Shown: piece after piece, positions 1 through 6,703 of the stretch
Position numbering within the stretch: position 1 is the first letter of the stretch
Layout of the letters: the number at the start of each line of letters is the position of its first letter
NCBI RefSeq assembly: GCF_049671045.1
Contig: NZ_JBATUH010000079.1
Span: 1-17,290, forward strand
From: Parvibaculum sp049671045
GTDB lineage: Bacteria > Pseudomonadota > Alphaproteobacteria > Parvibaculales > Parvibaculaceae
Reading direction: 5' to 3'
DNA length: 17,290 nucleotides
Made by a program: the position numbers and the translations under genes
Notes under the pieces: generated by a model
What the model saw: only the letters and a program-made list of their open reading frames with translations
Databases searched by the model: none
Told to the model about the DNA's origin: nothing

Positions 1-652
1 GGAGCCCCGCCTCATGGGCGCGCCCGATCAGCGCCCGGTCTATGAGCCGTATCCCGTATTGCGAAACGGGTATCTGCGCGCAGCCCTCGACGAAGCCGCC
101 GCAGAGCCCGCCCATGGGCCCGAGCCAGCTCGACAGGCGAAGCCGCGTCGTCCCCGCCGGGCCGAGCCCGGTGCAGAGCCGCGGCCCCAGCGCCTCGCGT
201 ATGGCGGCCGTGCGGGCGCCCGAAAAGGAGGTGACGCAGACGCGGTCGATCGCGCCCGAGGAACGCAGAACCCGGATGAGTGGCTCCACCGCATTGTCGC
301 GCTTCGGGTCGATGTTGATCCTGATTTCCGGCCAGGCGAGCAGCAGTTCCTCGAGCCGCGGGATCGGCTCCCGGCCCGCCACGCGCGCCTTCCGGACCTC
401 CTCGAAATCCAGCTCCGCGATCATGCCGGTGCGATCGGTCACGCGGTCGAGATGATCGTCGTGAAAGGCGAGCAGCACGCCGTCGCGCGTCGCGTGAACA
501 TCCGTCTCGACATAGCGGTAGCCGAGATCGACCGCTCCCTGAAAGGCGGGCATGGTGTTCTCCGGCCAGTCATTCGCGCCGCCGCGATGGGCGAACGCCA
601 ATATGCCGTCATGTTCGAGATACGGAAATCTGGCCGGTCGCAGTGACGGCAT
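1..652 (-). CDS. Glycerophosphodiester phosphodiesterase family protein, partial (3' end outside window)
   Basis: This family hydrolyses glycerophosphodiesters to glycerol-3-phosphate and an alcohol, using a metal-dependent TIM barrel. The frame is open from an ATG at 652 to the left edge, giving 217 codons; the C-terminus lies outside the window. It begins MPSLRPARFPYLEHDG and then shows the family signature: AHRGG at residues 21-25 (catalytic His and Arg), ENT at 31-33, ETDVH at 49-53 (metal-binding Glu and Asp) and FHDDHLDR from 63 (second catalytic His). A later INIDPK segment fits the barrel strand seen in these enzymes. I see no signal peptide, so a cytoplasmic location is likely (inference). 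It lies on the same strand as the ldtP-like gene, 54 bp downstream of it, so they may be co-transcribed. The family assignment is firm; the substrate is not known. Confidence 0.9.
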   Translation of the reverse strand, partial: MPSLRPARFPYLEHDGILAFAHRGGANDWPENTMPAFQGAVDLGYRYVETDVHATRDGVLLAFHDDHLDRVTDRTGMIAELDFEEVRKARVAGREPIPRLEELLLAWPEIRINIDPKRDNAVEPLIRVLRSSGAIDRVCVTSFSGARTAAIREALGPRLCTGLGPAGTTRLRLSSWLGPMGGLCGGFVEGCAQIPVSQYGIRLIDRALIGRAHEAGL

Positions 653-706
653 GGTGTCGCTCTCCCCCTCTTCGCTCAGGCGCGAATCCGGAAAGTCTAG
701 TCGAAT

Positions 707-1957
707 TCAGCGGCCGGGAAAGGAGGCTGAGAGCTTGCCGTCGCGGCCATAGACATCGTCGCGGAAATTGACAGTGCCATCCTCGCCCACCCAGGCGGTG
801 AGATAGATCATGTAGATCGGCATCGGCCGGGCGAGGGCCACGTCCGTGTGCTCACCATCGGCGATGGCCCTGTCGATGCGCGCCCGCGTCCAGCCCGCAT
901 CGCGAAGGAGCCAGGCCGCAAGGTCGCGAATATCCTCCACCCGCACACAGCCCGAGCTGAAGCTCCTGTCATTTCGGCTGAAAAGCGTTCTCACCGGCGT
1001 ATCGTGCAGATAGACGGCGTGAGGGTTCGGGAAGTTGATCCGCACCGTTCCGAGAGAATTGTACCTGCTCGGGTCCTGGCGCAGCCGGTACTTCGCAATG
1101 GCGCCGGGATCGCGCCAGTCGACGCTCGCCGCATCGACCTCGCTTCCGTCGCCGCGCAGCACGCGAATACCCATGCGGTCGAGGAAGCCCGGATTCGACC
1201 TGATCTTCGGCAGAAGATCCTTCATCGCGATCGACTGCGGCACGTTCCAGTAGGGATTGAGCGTGACGGAGCCGATACGGCTCGTATATTCCGGCGTCTG
1301 ACGATCTTCCTTGCCGACGATCACCCGCTTGCGGAGGGAAACCCTGCCGCCTTCCACCGCCTCGACCTGCTGGCCGGCAATGTTCACGAACACATAGCGC
1401 GACGGAAGTTCCGGCGTTGCGTTGGCGATCCGCCGCATGTTGATTTCAAGCTGGCGGACGCGCGTCCCGGCCGGCACGTTGAGCGCCGCGACCGTCGCGC
1501 GCCCGACCGTGCCGTCGGCCCGCATGCCGAGCCGCGCCTGAAACCTTCGGACGCCATCGGCCACAGCCTGATCGAAAAGTTGCGGGTCGCTGCTCGACGT
1601 TTGCGCCATGTCGCCGCTCGCCGCGAGGCGCGCGCGGAGCAGCGCCACGCGCGGATCGTGAACGCCTTTCTCGAGCGGCTCGCCCTCGGGAATGCGCGGC
1701 CAGCCGCCACGCGCCTCCATGCGCCTGTAGCGCGCGATGGCGTCGCCAAAACGCGAAAGCCCATCCGTGCCGAGCGTCGGCACGGCCGAGTTCGCGGCGG
1801 ACCCGGCCTCGTTCTCCGTGCCGGGCGACCAGGGGTCGATCCACTGCGCATCCTGCTGCGCGGCGCGCGGCACCGCATGGGCAGGCCATGCGAGCCCGCA
1901 GGCGATCAGTGCCTGAAGCAGCAGTCCCGCAACACGAAGTCCGTTCGATTTCGCCAA
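707..1957 (-). CDS. ldtP: L,D-transpeptidase (YkuD fold) with peptidoglycan-binding domain, exported
   Basis: Predicted peptidoglycan L,D-transpeptidase acting in the periplasm. The 416-residue protein starts with a basic stretch and a hydrophobic export signal (residues 8-28, possible cleavage after AHA at 28). LIAC at 17-20 also fits a lipobox, so lipidation is possible. Residues about 125-163 look like a peptidoglycan-binding domain (FQARLGMRADGTVG). The catalytic YkuD domain runs from about 186 to 350, with YLHDT (His318) and SSGCVR (nucleophile Cys337), in the HxxT...SxGCxR arrangement. The frame has no ATG near its 5' end. TTG at 1957 is the only plausible start before the in-frame stop at 1985-1987, so the exact start is uncertain. 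The symbol rests on the adjacent ldtR-type gene, the same pairing known from Liberibacter and Sinorhizobium. Confidence 0.85.
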   Translation of the reverse strand: MAKSNGLRVAGLLLQALIACGLAWPAHAVPRAAQQDAQWIDPWSPGTENEAGSAANSAVPTLGTDGLSRFGDAIARYRRMEARGGWPRIPEGEPLEKGVHDPRVALLRARLAASGDMAQTSSSDPQLFDQAVADGVRRFQARLGMRADGTVGRATVAALNVPAGTRVRQLEINMRRIANATPELPSRYVFVNIAGQQVEAVEGGRVSLRKRVIVGKEDRQTPEYTSRIGSVTLNPYWNVPQSIAMKDLLPKIRSNPGFLDRMGIRVLRGDGSEVDAASVDWRDPGAIAKYRLRQDPSRYNSLGTVRINFPNPHAVYLHDTPVRTLFSRNDRSFSSGCVRVEDIRDLAAWLLRDAGWTRARIDRAIADGEHTDVALARPMPIYMIYLTAWVGEDGTVNFRDDVYGRDGKLSASFPGR

Positions 1958-1982
1958 AATACGCCCTAACCCGGCACGGCCC

Positions 1983-2043
1983 GATCAGAATTAACCCTGT
2001 CTCCGGCGCTTCGTCCGGCTTCGGGACAGGTTAACGCCTGATC
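1983..2043. promoter_or_regulatory. Long imperfect inverted repeat upstream of ldtP
   Basis: GATCAG at 1983-1988 pairs with CTGATC at 2038-2043. Inside it, TTAACCCTGTC (1991-2001) pairs with GACAGGTTAA (2025-2034), with one bulged C. The structure begins 26 bases upstream of the TTG start of the transpeptidase and lies between it and ldtR. It could be an operator (the TTAACC/GGTTAA ends are AT-rich for this genome), a leader hairpin, or a terminator for ldtR read on the minus strand. No T-tract follows it, which argues against a simple intrinsic terminator. The pairing is seen directly; the function is inferred. Confidence 0.5.
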
Positions 2044-2115
2044 TCCGCCAGACTGCAATAAGCATGCAGTCCGCGCGCATGGCAGGACGGGGCGGTATGG
2101 AAGCGGGTTTGAGGA

Positions 2116-2628
2116 TCAGAGGCGGTAGCGGATCTGATCGGTCCAGAAGCGCTCGAGCTTGTTCAGCGTCGCATTGATGAGCTTCAGCTCCTCGATGCTG
2201 ATGTCGCCGACCTCGGCGATGGAGCGGCAATGCTTGTTGTAAAGTTCGTCGATCGCCCGGCAGATGTCGTGGCCCTTTTCCGTGAGGCGCACCCTGACCG
2301 AGCGACGATCGAGGCGCGAACGCTGATGGCTGATATAGCCGGCCTCGACGAGCTTCTTGAGATTGTAGGAGACGTTGGAGCCGAGATAGTGGCCGCGCGT
2401 ACGAAGCTCGCCCGCCGTCATTTCGGCATCGCCGATATTGAACAGCAGCAGCGCCTGGACGCTGTTGATCTCCGAGCAGTTGAGGCGGTCGAGTTCGTCC
2501 TTGATCACGTCGAGAAGCCGGCGATGCAGACGCTCGACATAGGTCAGCGCTTCCAGATATGACGGCTTAGCCGCTGCCTGGTCGTCCCGGGCAACCACAA
2601 CATTAGCCTGCGTCGTCATCATAGACAT
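2116..2628 (-). CDS. ldtR: MarR-family transcriptional regulator, LdtR-like
   Basis: A 170-residue winged-helix regulator. The DNA-binding region covers about residues 55-120: AGELRTRGHYLGSNVSYNLK is the recognition-helix segment, followed by a wing with the MarR signature LDRRSVRVRLTEKG. The flanking helices would form the dimer interface. The segment HYLGSNVSYNLKKLVEAGYI closely matches what I recall of LdtR of Liberibacter and Sinorhizobium, a MarR protein that activates the neighbouring L,D-transpeptidase gene ldtP. Here the transpeptidase lies just downstream on the same strand, which supports the assignment. The ATG at 2628 has a GAGAGG Shine-Dalgarno about 7 bases upstream; ATGs at 2622 and 2619 are alternatives. 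Any effector is unknown from sequence. Confidence 0.82.
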   Translation of the reverse strand: MSMMTTQANVVVARDDQAAAKPSYLEALTYVERLHRRLLDVIKDELDRLNCSEINSVQALLLFNIGDAEMTAGELRTRGHYLGSNVSYNLKKLVEAGYISHQRSRLDRRSVRVRLTEKGHDICRAIDELYNKHCRSIAEVGDISIEELKLINATLNKLERFWTDQIRYRL

Positions 2629-2661
2629 GATCTAGCCTCTCAACTGCAGCGAACACTGGAT

Positions 2662-2680
2662 GGAGTCGCTCCTGGACTCC
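2662..2680. other. Small inverted repeat in the ldtR leader
   Basis: GGAGTC (2662-2667) and GACTCC (2675-2680) are perfect 6-base arms around a 7-base loop, 34 bases upstream of the ldtR start. It may form a hairpin in the 5' leader. No function can be assigned. Confidence 0.3.
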
Positions 2681-2730
2681 CGCCGCATGAGAGAATAGCC
2701 GCATGTGCCTAACGACTGCTTAAACCCGGT

Positions 2731-2747
2731 ACAAATTGAATATTTGT
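2731..2747. promoter_or_regulatory. AT-rich palindrome upstream of ldtR, candidate operator
   Basis: ACAAAT (2731-2736) and ATTTGT (2742-2747) are perfect 6-base inverted arms with a 5-base spacer, in a very AT-rich patch of an otherwise GC-rich window. It lies 103 bases upstream of the ldtR start and 38 bases beyond the stop of the convergent-free valine operon. The 17-bp size and symmetry suit a MarR dimer, so autoregulation by LdtR is a reasonable inference, but no binding consensus was matched. Confidence 0.4.
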
Positions 2748-2784
2748 CACCCGGAAGGAGACACGGCGTTCAACTTTCCTTAAC

Positions 2785-3825
2785 TCAGCCGAACGTCAGC
2801 TCGTCCTCGCCCAGCGATGCGAAATAGGCATCGACGGCCTCCGCGCCGACCTCGCCGAGCGCCGCCGGCTTCCAGACCGGCGACTGGTCCTTGTCGATGA
2901 TGATCGCTCGCACACCCTCATAGAAGTCGTGACCCCGCATGAAGCGATTGGTCAGCCGGAATTCGAGCTTCATGCATTCCTCGAAGGAGAGCTTCGCGCC
3001 TTCGCGGATCTGGCGATGGGTGACGAGGAGGCTGGTCGGCGATTTCGTCGCCAGCGTCGAGAGCACCTTCGCCGCCCACTCGCTACCATCGGCCTCGAGC
3101 GAGGCGACGATCCCGGCGACCGAGCCCCCCGCGAAATGCCGGTCGATCGCGTCGCGATGCGCGGCCAGAGTCGGCACGCCGGGATCGCCCGCGAGTTCCT
3201 TCAGCACCTCGTCGATCGCGCCCCCGGCCGCGAGGCGCTCCGTCAGCGCGTCGAGCCTGTCGCTCGGAACGAAGACATCGGCGATCCCGGCATAGATCGC
3301 ATCCGCCGCCTTGAGCCGCTCGCCCGTGAGCGCGAGGAACATGCCGACCTCGCCGGGGCAGCGCGGCAGGAACCAGGTTCCGCCGACATCGGGGAAAAGG
3401 CCGATCCCCGTCTCGGGCATGGCGAAGGTCAGCCGCTCTGTCGCGACGCGCACCGAGCCGTGAACGGACAGGCCGACGCCCCCGCCCATGTCGATGCCGT
3501 CCATCAGCGACACGAAGGGCTTCGGATAGCGCTTGATATAGGTGTTGAGGCGATATTCCTCCGCGTAGAAACGGATCACATGCGGGTCGCCCGCCTTGCC
3601 CCAATCATGCAGCGCCCTTATGTCGCCGCCGGCGCAGAAGGCGCGATCGCCCGCCCCCTCGATGATGACGAGCCCGATTTCGGGATCGGCGGCCCAGGCG
3701 GTGAGCTGCGGATGGATGAGCCGCACCATGCCGAGCGTCAGCGCATTGAGCGCCTTCGGACGATTGAGGGTGATGAGCCCCGCGCGGCCCACGCGCGAGA
3801 ACAGGACTTCGGCTTCTTCGCTCAT
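2785..3825 (-). CDS. 3-hydroxyisobutyryl-CoA hydrolase (crotonase superfamily)
   Basis: Predicted to hydrolyse 3-hydroxyisobutyryl-CoA to 3-hydroxyisobutyrate in valine degradation. It has 346 residues, the length of HIBCH enzymes and clearly longer than the roughly 260 of ordinary enoyl-CoA hydratases. It has the crotonase core: NRPKALNAL near 21-29, the oxyanion-hole segment AFCAGGD at 62-68, MGGGVGLS at 113-120, and MPETGIGLFPDVGG from 136, with Glu138 and Asp146 at the catalytic positions typical of HIBCH. I chose the ATG at 3825, which sits two bases after the TGA of the upstream acyl-CoA dehydrogenase and has a GAAGAG ribosome site. A TTG six bases upstream is less likely. The tight coupling to an isobutyryl-CoA dehydrogenase-type gene supports the substrate. 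Confidence 0.88.
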   Translation of the reverse strand: MSEEAEVLFSRVGRAGLITLNRPKALNALTLGMVRLIHPQLTAWAADPEIGLVIIEGAGDRAFCAGGDIRALHDWGKAGDPHVIRFYAEEYRLNTYIKRYPKPFVSLMDGIDMGGGVGLSVHGSVRVATERLTFAMPETGIGLFPDVGGTWFLPRCPGEVGMFLALTGERLKAADAIYAGIADVFVPSDRLDALTERLAAGGAIDEVLKELAGDPGVPTLAAHRDAIDRHFAGGSVAGIVASLEADGSEWAAKVLSTLATKSPTSLLVTHRQIREGAKLSFEECMKLEFRLTNRFMRGHDFYEGVRAIIIDKDQSPVWKPAALGEVGAEAVDAYFASLGEDELTFG

Positions 3826-3827
3826 GC

Positions 3828-4967
3828 TCAACTCTTCAGCAACTCGCGCGCGATGATGACGCGCATGATCTCGTTCGTGCCCTCAAGGATCTGGTGTACG
3901 CGCACATCCCGCAGATGCCGCTCCAGCGGGAAATCATTGAGATAGCCGTAGCCGCCGTGAATCTGCAGGGCCTCGTTCACCACCTTGAAGCTCACATCCG
4001 TGGCATAGCGCTTGGCCATGGCGGCATGCATCGTCGCGTCCGGCGCCTTCGCATCGACCTTGGTCGCCGCCTGGAAGAGCAGAAGCCGCGCGGCCTCGAA
4101 CTCGGTTGCCATGTCCGCGAGCTTGAACTGAAGCGCCTGAAAGGCCGAAAGCGGCTTGCCGAATTGCTGGCGCTCGCCGAGATAGGCTTTTGCGCGCGAG
4201 AAGGCGGCCTTCGCCGTGCCGAGCGCGCAGGCGCCGATATTGAGCCGCCCGCCATCGAGCCCCATCATCGCGATCTTGAAGCCTTCGCCCTCCTTGCCGA
4301 TGAGGTTGGCGACCGGCACGCGGCAATCCTCGAAGATCACCTGAGCGGTGGGTTGCGAGTTCCACCCCATCTTCCGCTCCGGCGCGCCGAAGGAGAGGCC
4401 CGGCGTTCCTTTCTCGACGATGAGGCAGGAGATGCCTTTCGCGCCCGCCTCGCCCGTCCGCACCATGCAGACATAGATGTCCGACACGCCGCCGCCCGAG
4501 ATGAACGCCTTGGAGCCGTTGAGCACATAGTGGTCGCCGTCCTTCACCGCGCGTGTGCGGAGCGAGGCGGCGTCCGAGCCCGATGACGGCTCGGTCAGGC
4601 AGTAGCTCGCGATGAGCTCCATCGTCGTCAGCTTCGGCAGGAAGCGATGGCGCTGAAGCTCGCTCCCGAATGTGTCGATCATCCAGGACGCCATGTTGTG
4701 GATCGAGAGGAAGGCGGCCGTCGATGTGCAGCCTTCCGACAGCGCCTCGAAGACGAGCGCCGCATCGAGCCTTGTGAGCCCCGATCCGCCGACATCTTCC
4801 TTCACATAAATGCCCGCAAGGCCGAGCGCCGCCGCCTTGCGCAGCGTCTCCACCGGAAAGAAATGCGTCCGGTCCCATTCGGCGGCATGGGGCGCCAGTT
4901 CCTCGGCGGCGAATGTTCGCGCCATTTCCTGAAACGCCCGCTGGTCCTCGCTAAGCCCGAACTGCAT
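3828..4967 (-). CDS. Acyl-CoA dehydrogenase, probable isobutyryl-CoA dehydrogenase
   Basis: FAD enzyme that would oxidise isobutyryl-CoA to methacrylyl-CoA in valine breakdown, passing electrons to ETF. It has 379 residues. Visible features are the N-terminal helical domain starting MQFGLSEDQRAFQ, the flavin/substrate signature CLTEPSSGSDAASL, QQFGKPLSAFQALQFKLADM, QIHGGYGYLNDFPLER, and the C-terminal ILEGTNEIMR with Glu362 as the likely catalytic base. The GCTSTAAFLSIHNMASWMID segment is like that in isobutyryl-CoA dehydrogenases (ACAD8 type). The ATG at 4967 has GAGGAAG just upstream; an in-frame extension to 5021 adds an unrelated basic leader and is rejected. The next gene begins two bases after this stop. 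The specific substrate is inferred from this neighbour and from the sequence style. Confidence 0.87.
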   Translation of the reverse strand: MQFGLSEDQRAFQEMARTFAAEELAPHAAEWDRTHFFPVETLRKAAALGLAGIYVKEDVGGSGLTRLDAALVFEALSEGCTSTAAFLSIHNMASWMIDTFGSELQRHRFLPKLTTMELIASYCLTEPSSGSDAASLRTRAVKDGDHYVLNGSKAFISGGGVSDIYVCMVRTGEAGAKGISCLIVEKGTPGLSFGAPERKMGWNSQPTAQVIFEDCRVPVANLIGKEGEGFKIAMMGLDGGRLNIGACALGTAKAAFSRAKAYLGERQQFGKPLSAFQALQFKLADMATEFEAARLLLFQAATKVDAKAPDATMHAAMAKRYATDVSFKVVNEALQIHGGYGYLNDFPLERHLRDVRVHQILEGTNEIMRVIIARELLKS

Positions 4968-5121
4968 TGCAATCTTCCTCCTGCGGCCATGCGCTTTTGG
5001 CCGTGATAATGACGCCCCCACCCCCTGTCAACGCGGGCAAGGCTTACGCAGCGGAAAGGAGAGCATCCGCCCGGAGCAACCTCACATTGCGCCGGCTGGC
5101 CGCAGGGGCTATGAGTGGCGC
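4968..5121. promoter_or_regulatory. Divergent intergenic region, valine operon / hemB
   Basis: 154 bases separate the divergent starts of the acyl-CoA dehydrogenase (-) and hemB (+), so it must hold promoters in both directions. The only base-level features I can support are the GAGGAAG ribosome site of the dehydrogenase (complement near 4976-4982) and an AGGAG near 5056-5061 that is too far from hemB to be its ribosome site. I do not see clear -35/-10 boxes or an inverted repeat. Confidence 0.35.
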
Positions 5122-6132
5122 ATGACAAATGAGCCACGCCCCATGCCCGCCTTTCCCGCCATCCGCATGCGCCGCAATCGCAAGGCCGACTGGTCGCGCA
5201 GGCTCATTGCCGAAAATTCCCTTTCGCCGAACGATCTCATCTGGCCGCTCTTCCTGATCGAGGGCAAGGGCAAGCGCGAGGCTATTCCCTCCATGCCCGG
5301 CGTCGAGCGGCTTTCGGTCGACGAGGCCGTGCGCGCCGCCGGAGAGGCCGTGTCGCTCGACATTCCCGTCATCGCCCTTTTCCCACACACGCCGATGGAG
5401 AAGCGCGACCCCATGGGCTCGCTCGCCACCGACCCGGACAATCTCGTCTGCCAGGCGACACGCGCGATCAAGAAGGAGTTTCCCGGCCTCGGCGTCCTTT
5501 GCGACGCGGCGCTCGATCCCTTCACCAGCCACGGCCATGACGGCGTGATGGAAGGCGAGCGCATCCTCAATGACGAGACGGTCGAAATCCTCATCCGCCA
5601 GTCGCTTCTTCAGGTCGAGGCGGGCTGCGACATCATCGCGCCGTCCGACATGATGGACGGCCGGATCGGTGCCATACGCGCCGCGCTGGAGGAAGCAGGC
5701 CACGAGGACACGCAGATCATGTCCTATGCGGCCAAATACGCTTCGGCCTTCTACGGCCCCTTCCGCGACGCCATCGGCTCCTCCAGCGCGCTCAAGGGCG
5801 ACAAGCGCACCTATCAGATGGACCCGGCAAATGGCGACGAGGCGCTCCGCGAGGTCGCGCTCGACATCGCCGAGGGCGCCGACATGGTGATGGTGAAGCC
5901 GGGCCTGCCCTATCTCGACGTGCTCTACCGGGTGAAACAGGCCTTCGGCCTTCCCACCTTCGCCTATCAGGTCTCCGGCGAATACGCGATGCTCGCCGGC
6001 GCCATCGGAAATGGCTGGCTCGACCGCGACCGGGTCATCCTCGAAAGCCTGCTGAGCTTCAAGCGCGCCGGCGCCGACGGCATCCTCACCTATTTCGCGC
6101 CCGCGGCTGCGCGGCTTCTGAAGGGGCTCTGA
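5122..6132 (+). CDS. hemB: Delta-aminolevulinic acid dehydratase (porphobilinogen synthase)
   Basis: Condenses two 5-aminolevulinate molecules to porphobilinogen, the second committed step of heme and tetrapyrrole synthesis, in the cytoplasm. It has 336 residues, the full family length. The two Schiff-base lysines are Lys205 (SYAAKYASAFYGPF) and Lys259 (MVMVKPGLPYLD). The active-site metal segment reads CDAALDPFTSHGHDG with Asp128, Asp132 and Asp140. In Zn-type enzymes cysteines stand here, so this is the Asp-rich, Mg-type enzyme known from Bradyrhizobium and Pseudomonas. The N-terminal MRRNRKADWSRRLIAEN is the usual arm segment. The ATG at 5122 was kept; an in-frame ATG at residue 8 is possible. 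It ends 7 bases from the convergent tetR-type gene. Confidence 0.95.
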   Translation: MTNEPRPMPAFPAIRMRRNRKADWSRRLIAENSLSPNDLIWPLFLIEGKGKREAIPSMPGVERLSVDEAVRAAGEAVSLDIPVIALFPHTPMEKRDPMGSLATDPDNLVCQATRAIKKEFPGLGVLCDAALDPFTSHGHDGVMEGERILNDETVEILIRQSLLQVEAGCDIIAPSDMMDGRIGAIRAALEEAGHEDTQIMSYAAKYASAFYGPFRDAIGSSSALKGDKRTYQMDPANGDEALREVALDIAEGADMVMVKPGLPYLDVLYRVKQAFGLPTFAYQVSGEYAMLAGAIGNGWLDRDRVILESLLSFKRAGADGILTYFAPAAARLLKGL

Positions 6133-6139
6133 CCCCCCG

Positions 6140-6598
6140 CTAGTCCGCAAGTCCCGCGAGCCTGAGCGACGCCATGCCATGCAGCGTGGCGAGCCCGCCC
6201 GCCTCTTCGGTCAATTCCGCGACGTGCTCGACCTCGTCCCTGCGCCGCGCCGCCGCCTTCCTGTCGGCGAGCGGCCCGAACATCAGCGCATAGCGGCCGG
6301 GAAAATCGCCCGCAAAGGCGAGATAGGCGTCGCGCACGCCGCGCGCCGAGCCGGCATGTTCGAGATCGGTAATCAACATCTCGTAGCCTTCAAGCGCCAC
6401 TTCCCCCAACAGCTCGTCGAGATTGGCGAAATGACGATAGGGCGCAGCCTCGGAGACGCCTGCCCTACGCGCCGCCTCCCGCAGCGTGAGCGCGTCGCGC
6501 CCGCGTATGTCGATCAGCGTCGCCGCCGCATCCATCAGCGCGCGCTTCAGATCGCCGTGATGGTAATGCGTCCTTTGTCCACGAAGCCTTGCCCGCAT
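6140..6598 (-). CDS. TetR/AcrR-family regulator, short form
   Basis: A 152-residue repressor. The N-terminal HTH is clear: YHHGDLKRALMDAAATLI, then TLREAARRAGVSEAAPYRHF at about 38-57. The C-terminus ends in TLHGMASLRLAGLAD, resembling the WHG ligand-binding domain of TetR proteins with the same HTH. The family is normally about 190-220 residues. Between MFGPLADRKAAARRRDE and the WHG-like end there is clearly less sequence than usual, so an internal deletion of a few dozen residues is possible. The ATG at 6598 lies 30 bases from a palindromic operator that overlaps its promoter, which suggests autorepression. It is on the same strand as the upstream decarboxylase but has its own promoter. The ligand is unknown. 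Confidence 0.85.
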   Translation of the reverse strand: MRARLRGQRTHYHHGDLKRALMDAAATLIDIRGRDALTLREAARRAGVSEAAPYRHFANLDELLGEVALEGYEMLITDLEHAGSARGVRDAYLAFAGDFPGRYALMFGPLADRKAAARRRDEVEHVAELTEEAGGLATLHGMASLRLAGLAD

Positions 6599-6627
6599 GA
6601 CGTTCCCGCTTTGTCCGGCGCGATCCT

Positions 6628-6655
6628 ATGTTATCATTGTTAACATGAAAATCAA
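6628..6655 (-). promoter_or_regulatory. Probable promoter of the tetR-type gene
   Basis: On the minus strand TTGATT (complement of 6650-6655) and TAACAT (complement of 6628-6633) form -35 and -10 boxes with a 16-base spacer, upstream of the ATG at 6598. The palindrome at 6629-6645 fills the spacer and most of the -10 box, the usual place for repressor control. Confidence 0.5.
6629..6645. promoter_or_regulatory. 17-bp palindromic operator, probably for the adjacent TetR
   Basis: TGTTATCATTGTTAACA has perfect outer arms TGTTA (6629-6633) and TAACA (6641-6645) around a 7-base centre. It is strongly AT-rich against a GC-rich background and overlaps the predicted promoter of the tetR-type gene. 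Size and symmetry match TetR-dimer operators. It also lies about 60 bases beyond the decarboxylase stop, so it is not placed to control that gene's start. Confidence 0.65.
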
Positions 6656-6703
6656 CGAGCCGCGAGAGAACAGTCCGTGAACTGAGGATGGTTTCGGAAA
6701 ATC

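Noticed and set aside
14..646. A 210-codon plus-strand frame at the left edge
   Set aside because: It is the shadow of the glycerophosphodiester phosphodiesterase, whose HRGG, ETD and HDD motifs are clear on the minus strand.
848..1969. A 373-codon plus-strand frame opposite the L,D-transpeptidase
   Set aside because: The minus-strand product has full catalytic motifs; the plus-strand product is Arg/His-rich shadow sequence.
5044..6180. A 378-codon antisense frame opposite hemB
   Set aside because: hemB is certain on the other strand, with all catalytic residues; the antisense product matches nothing and is low in sequence quality.
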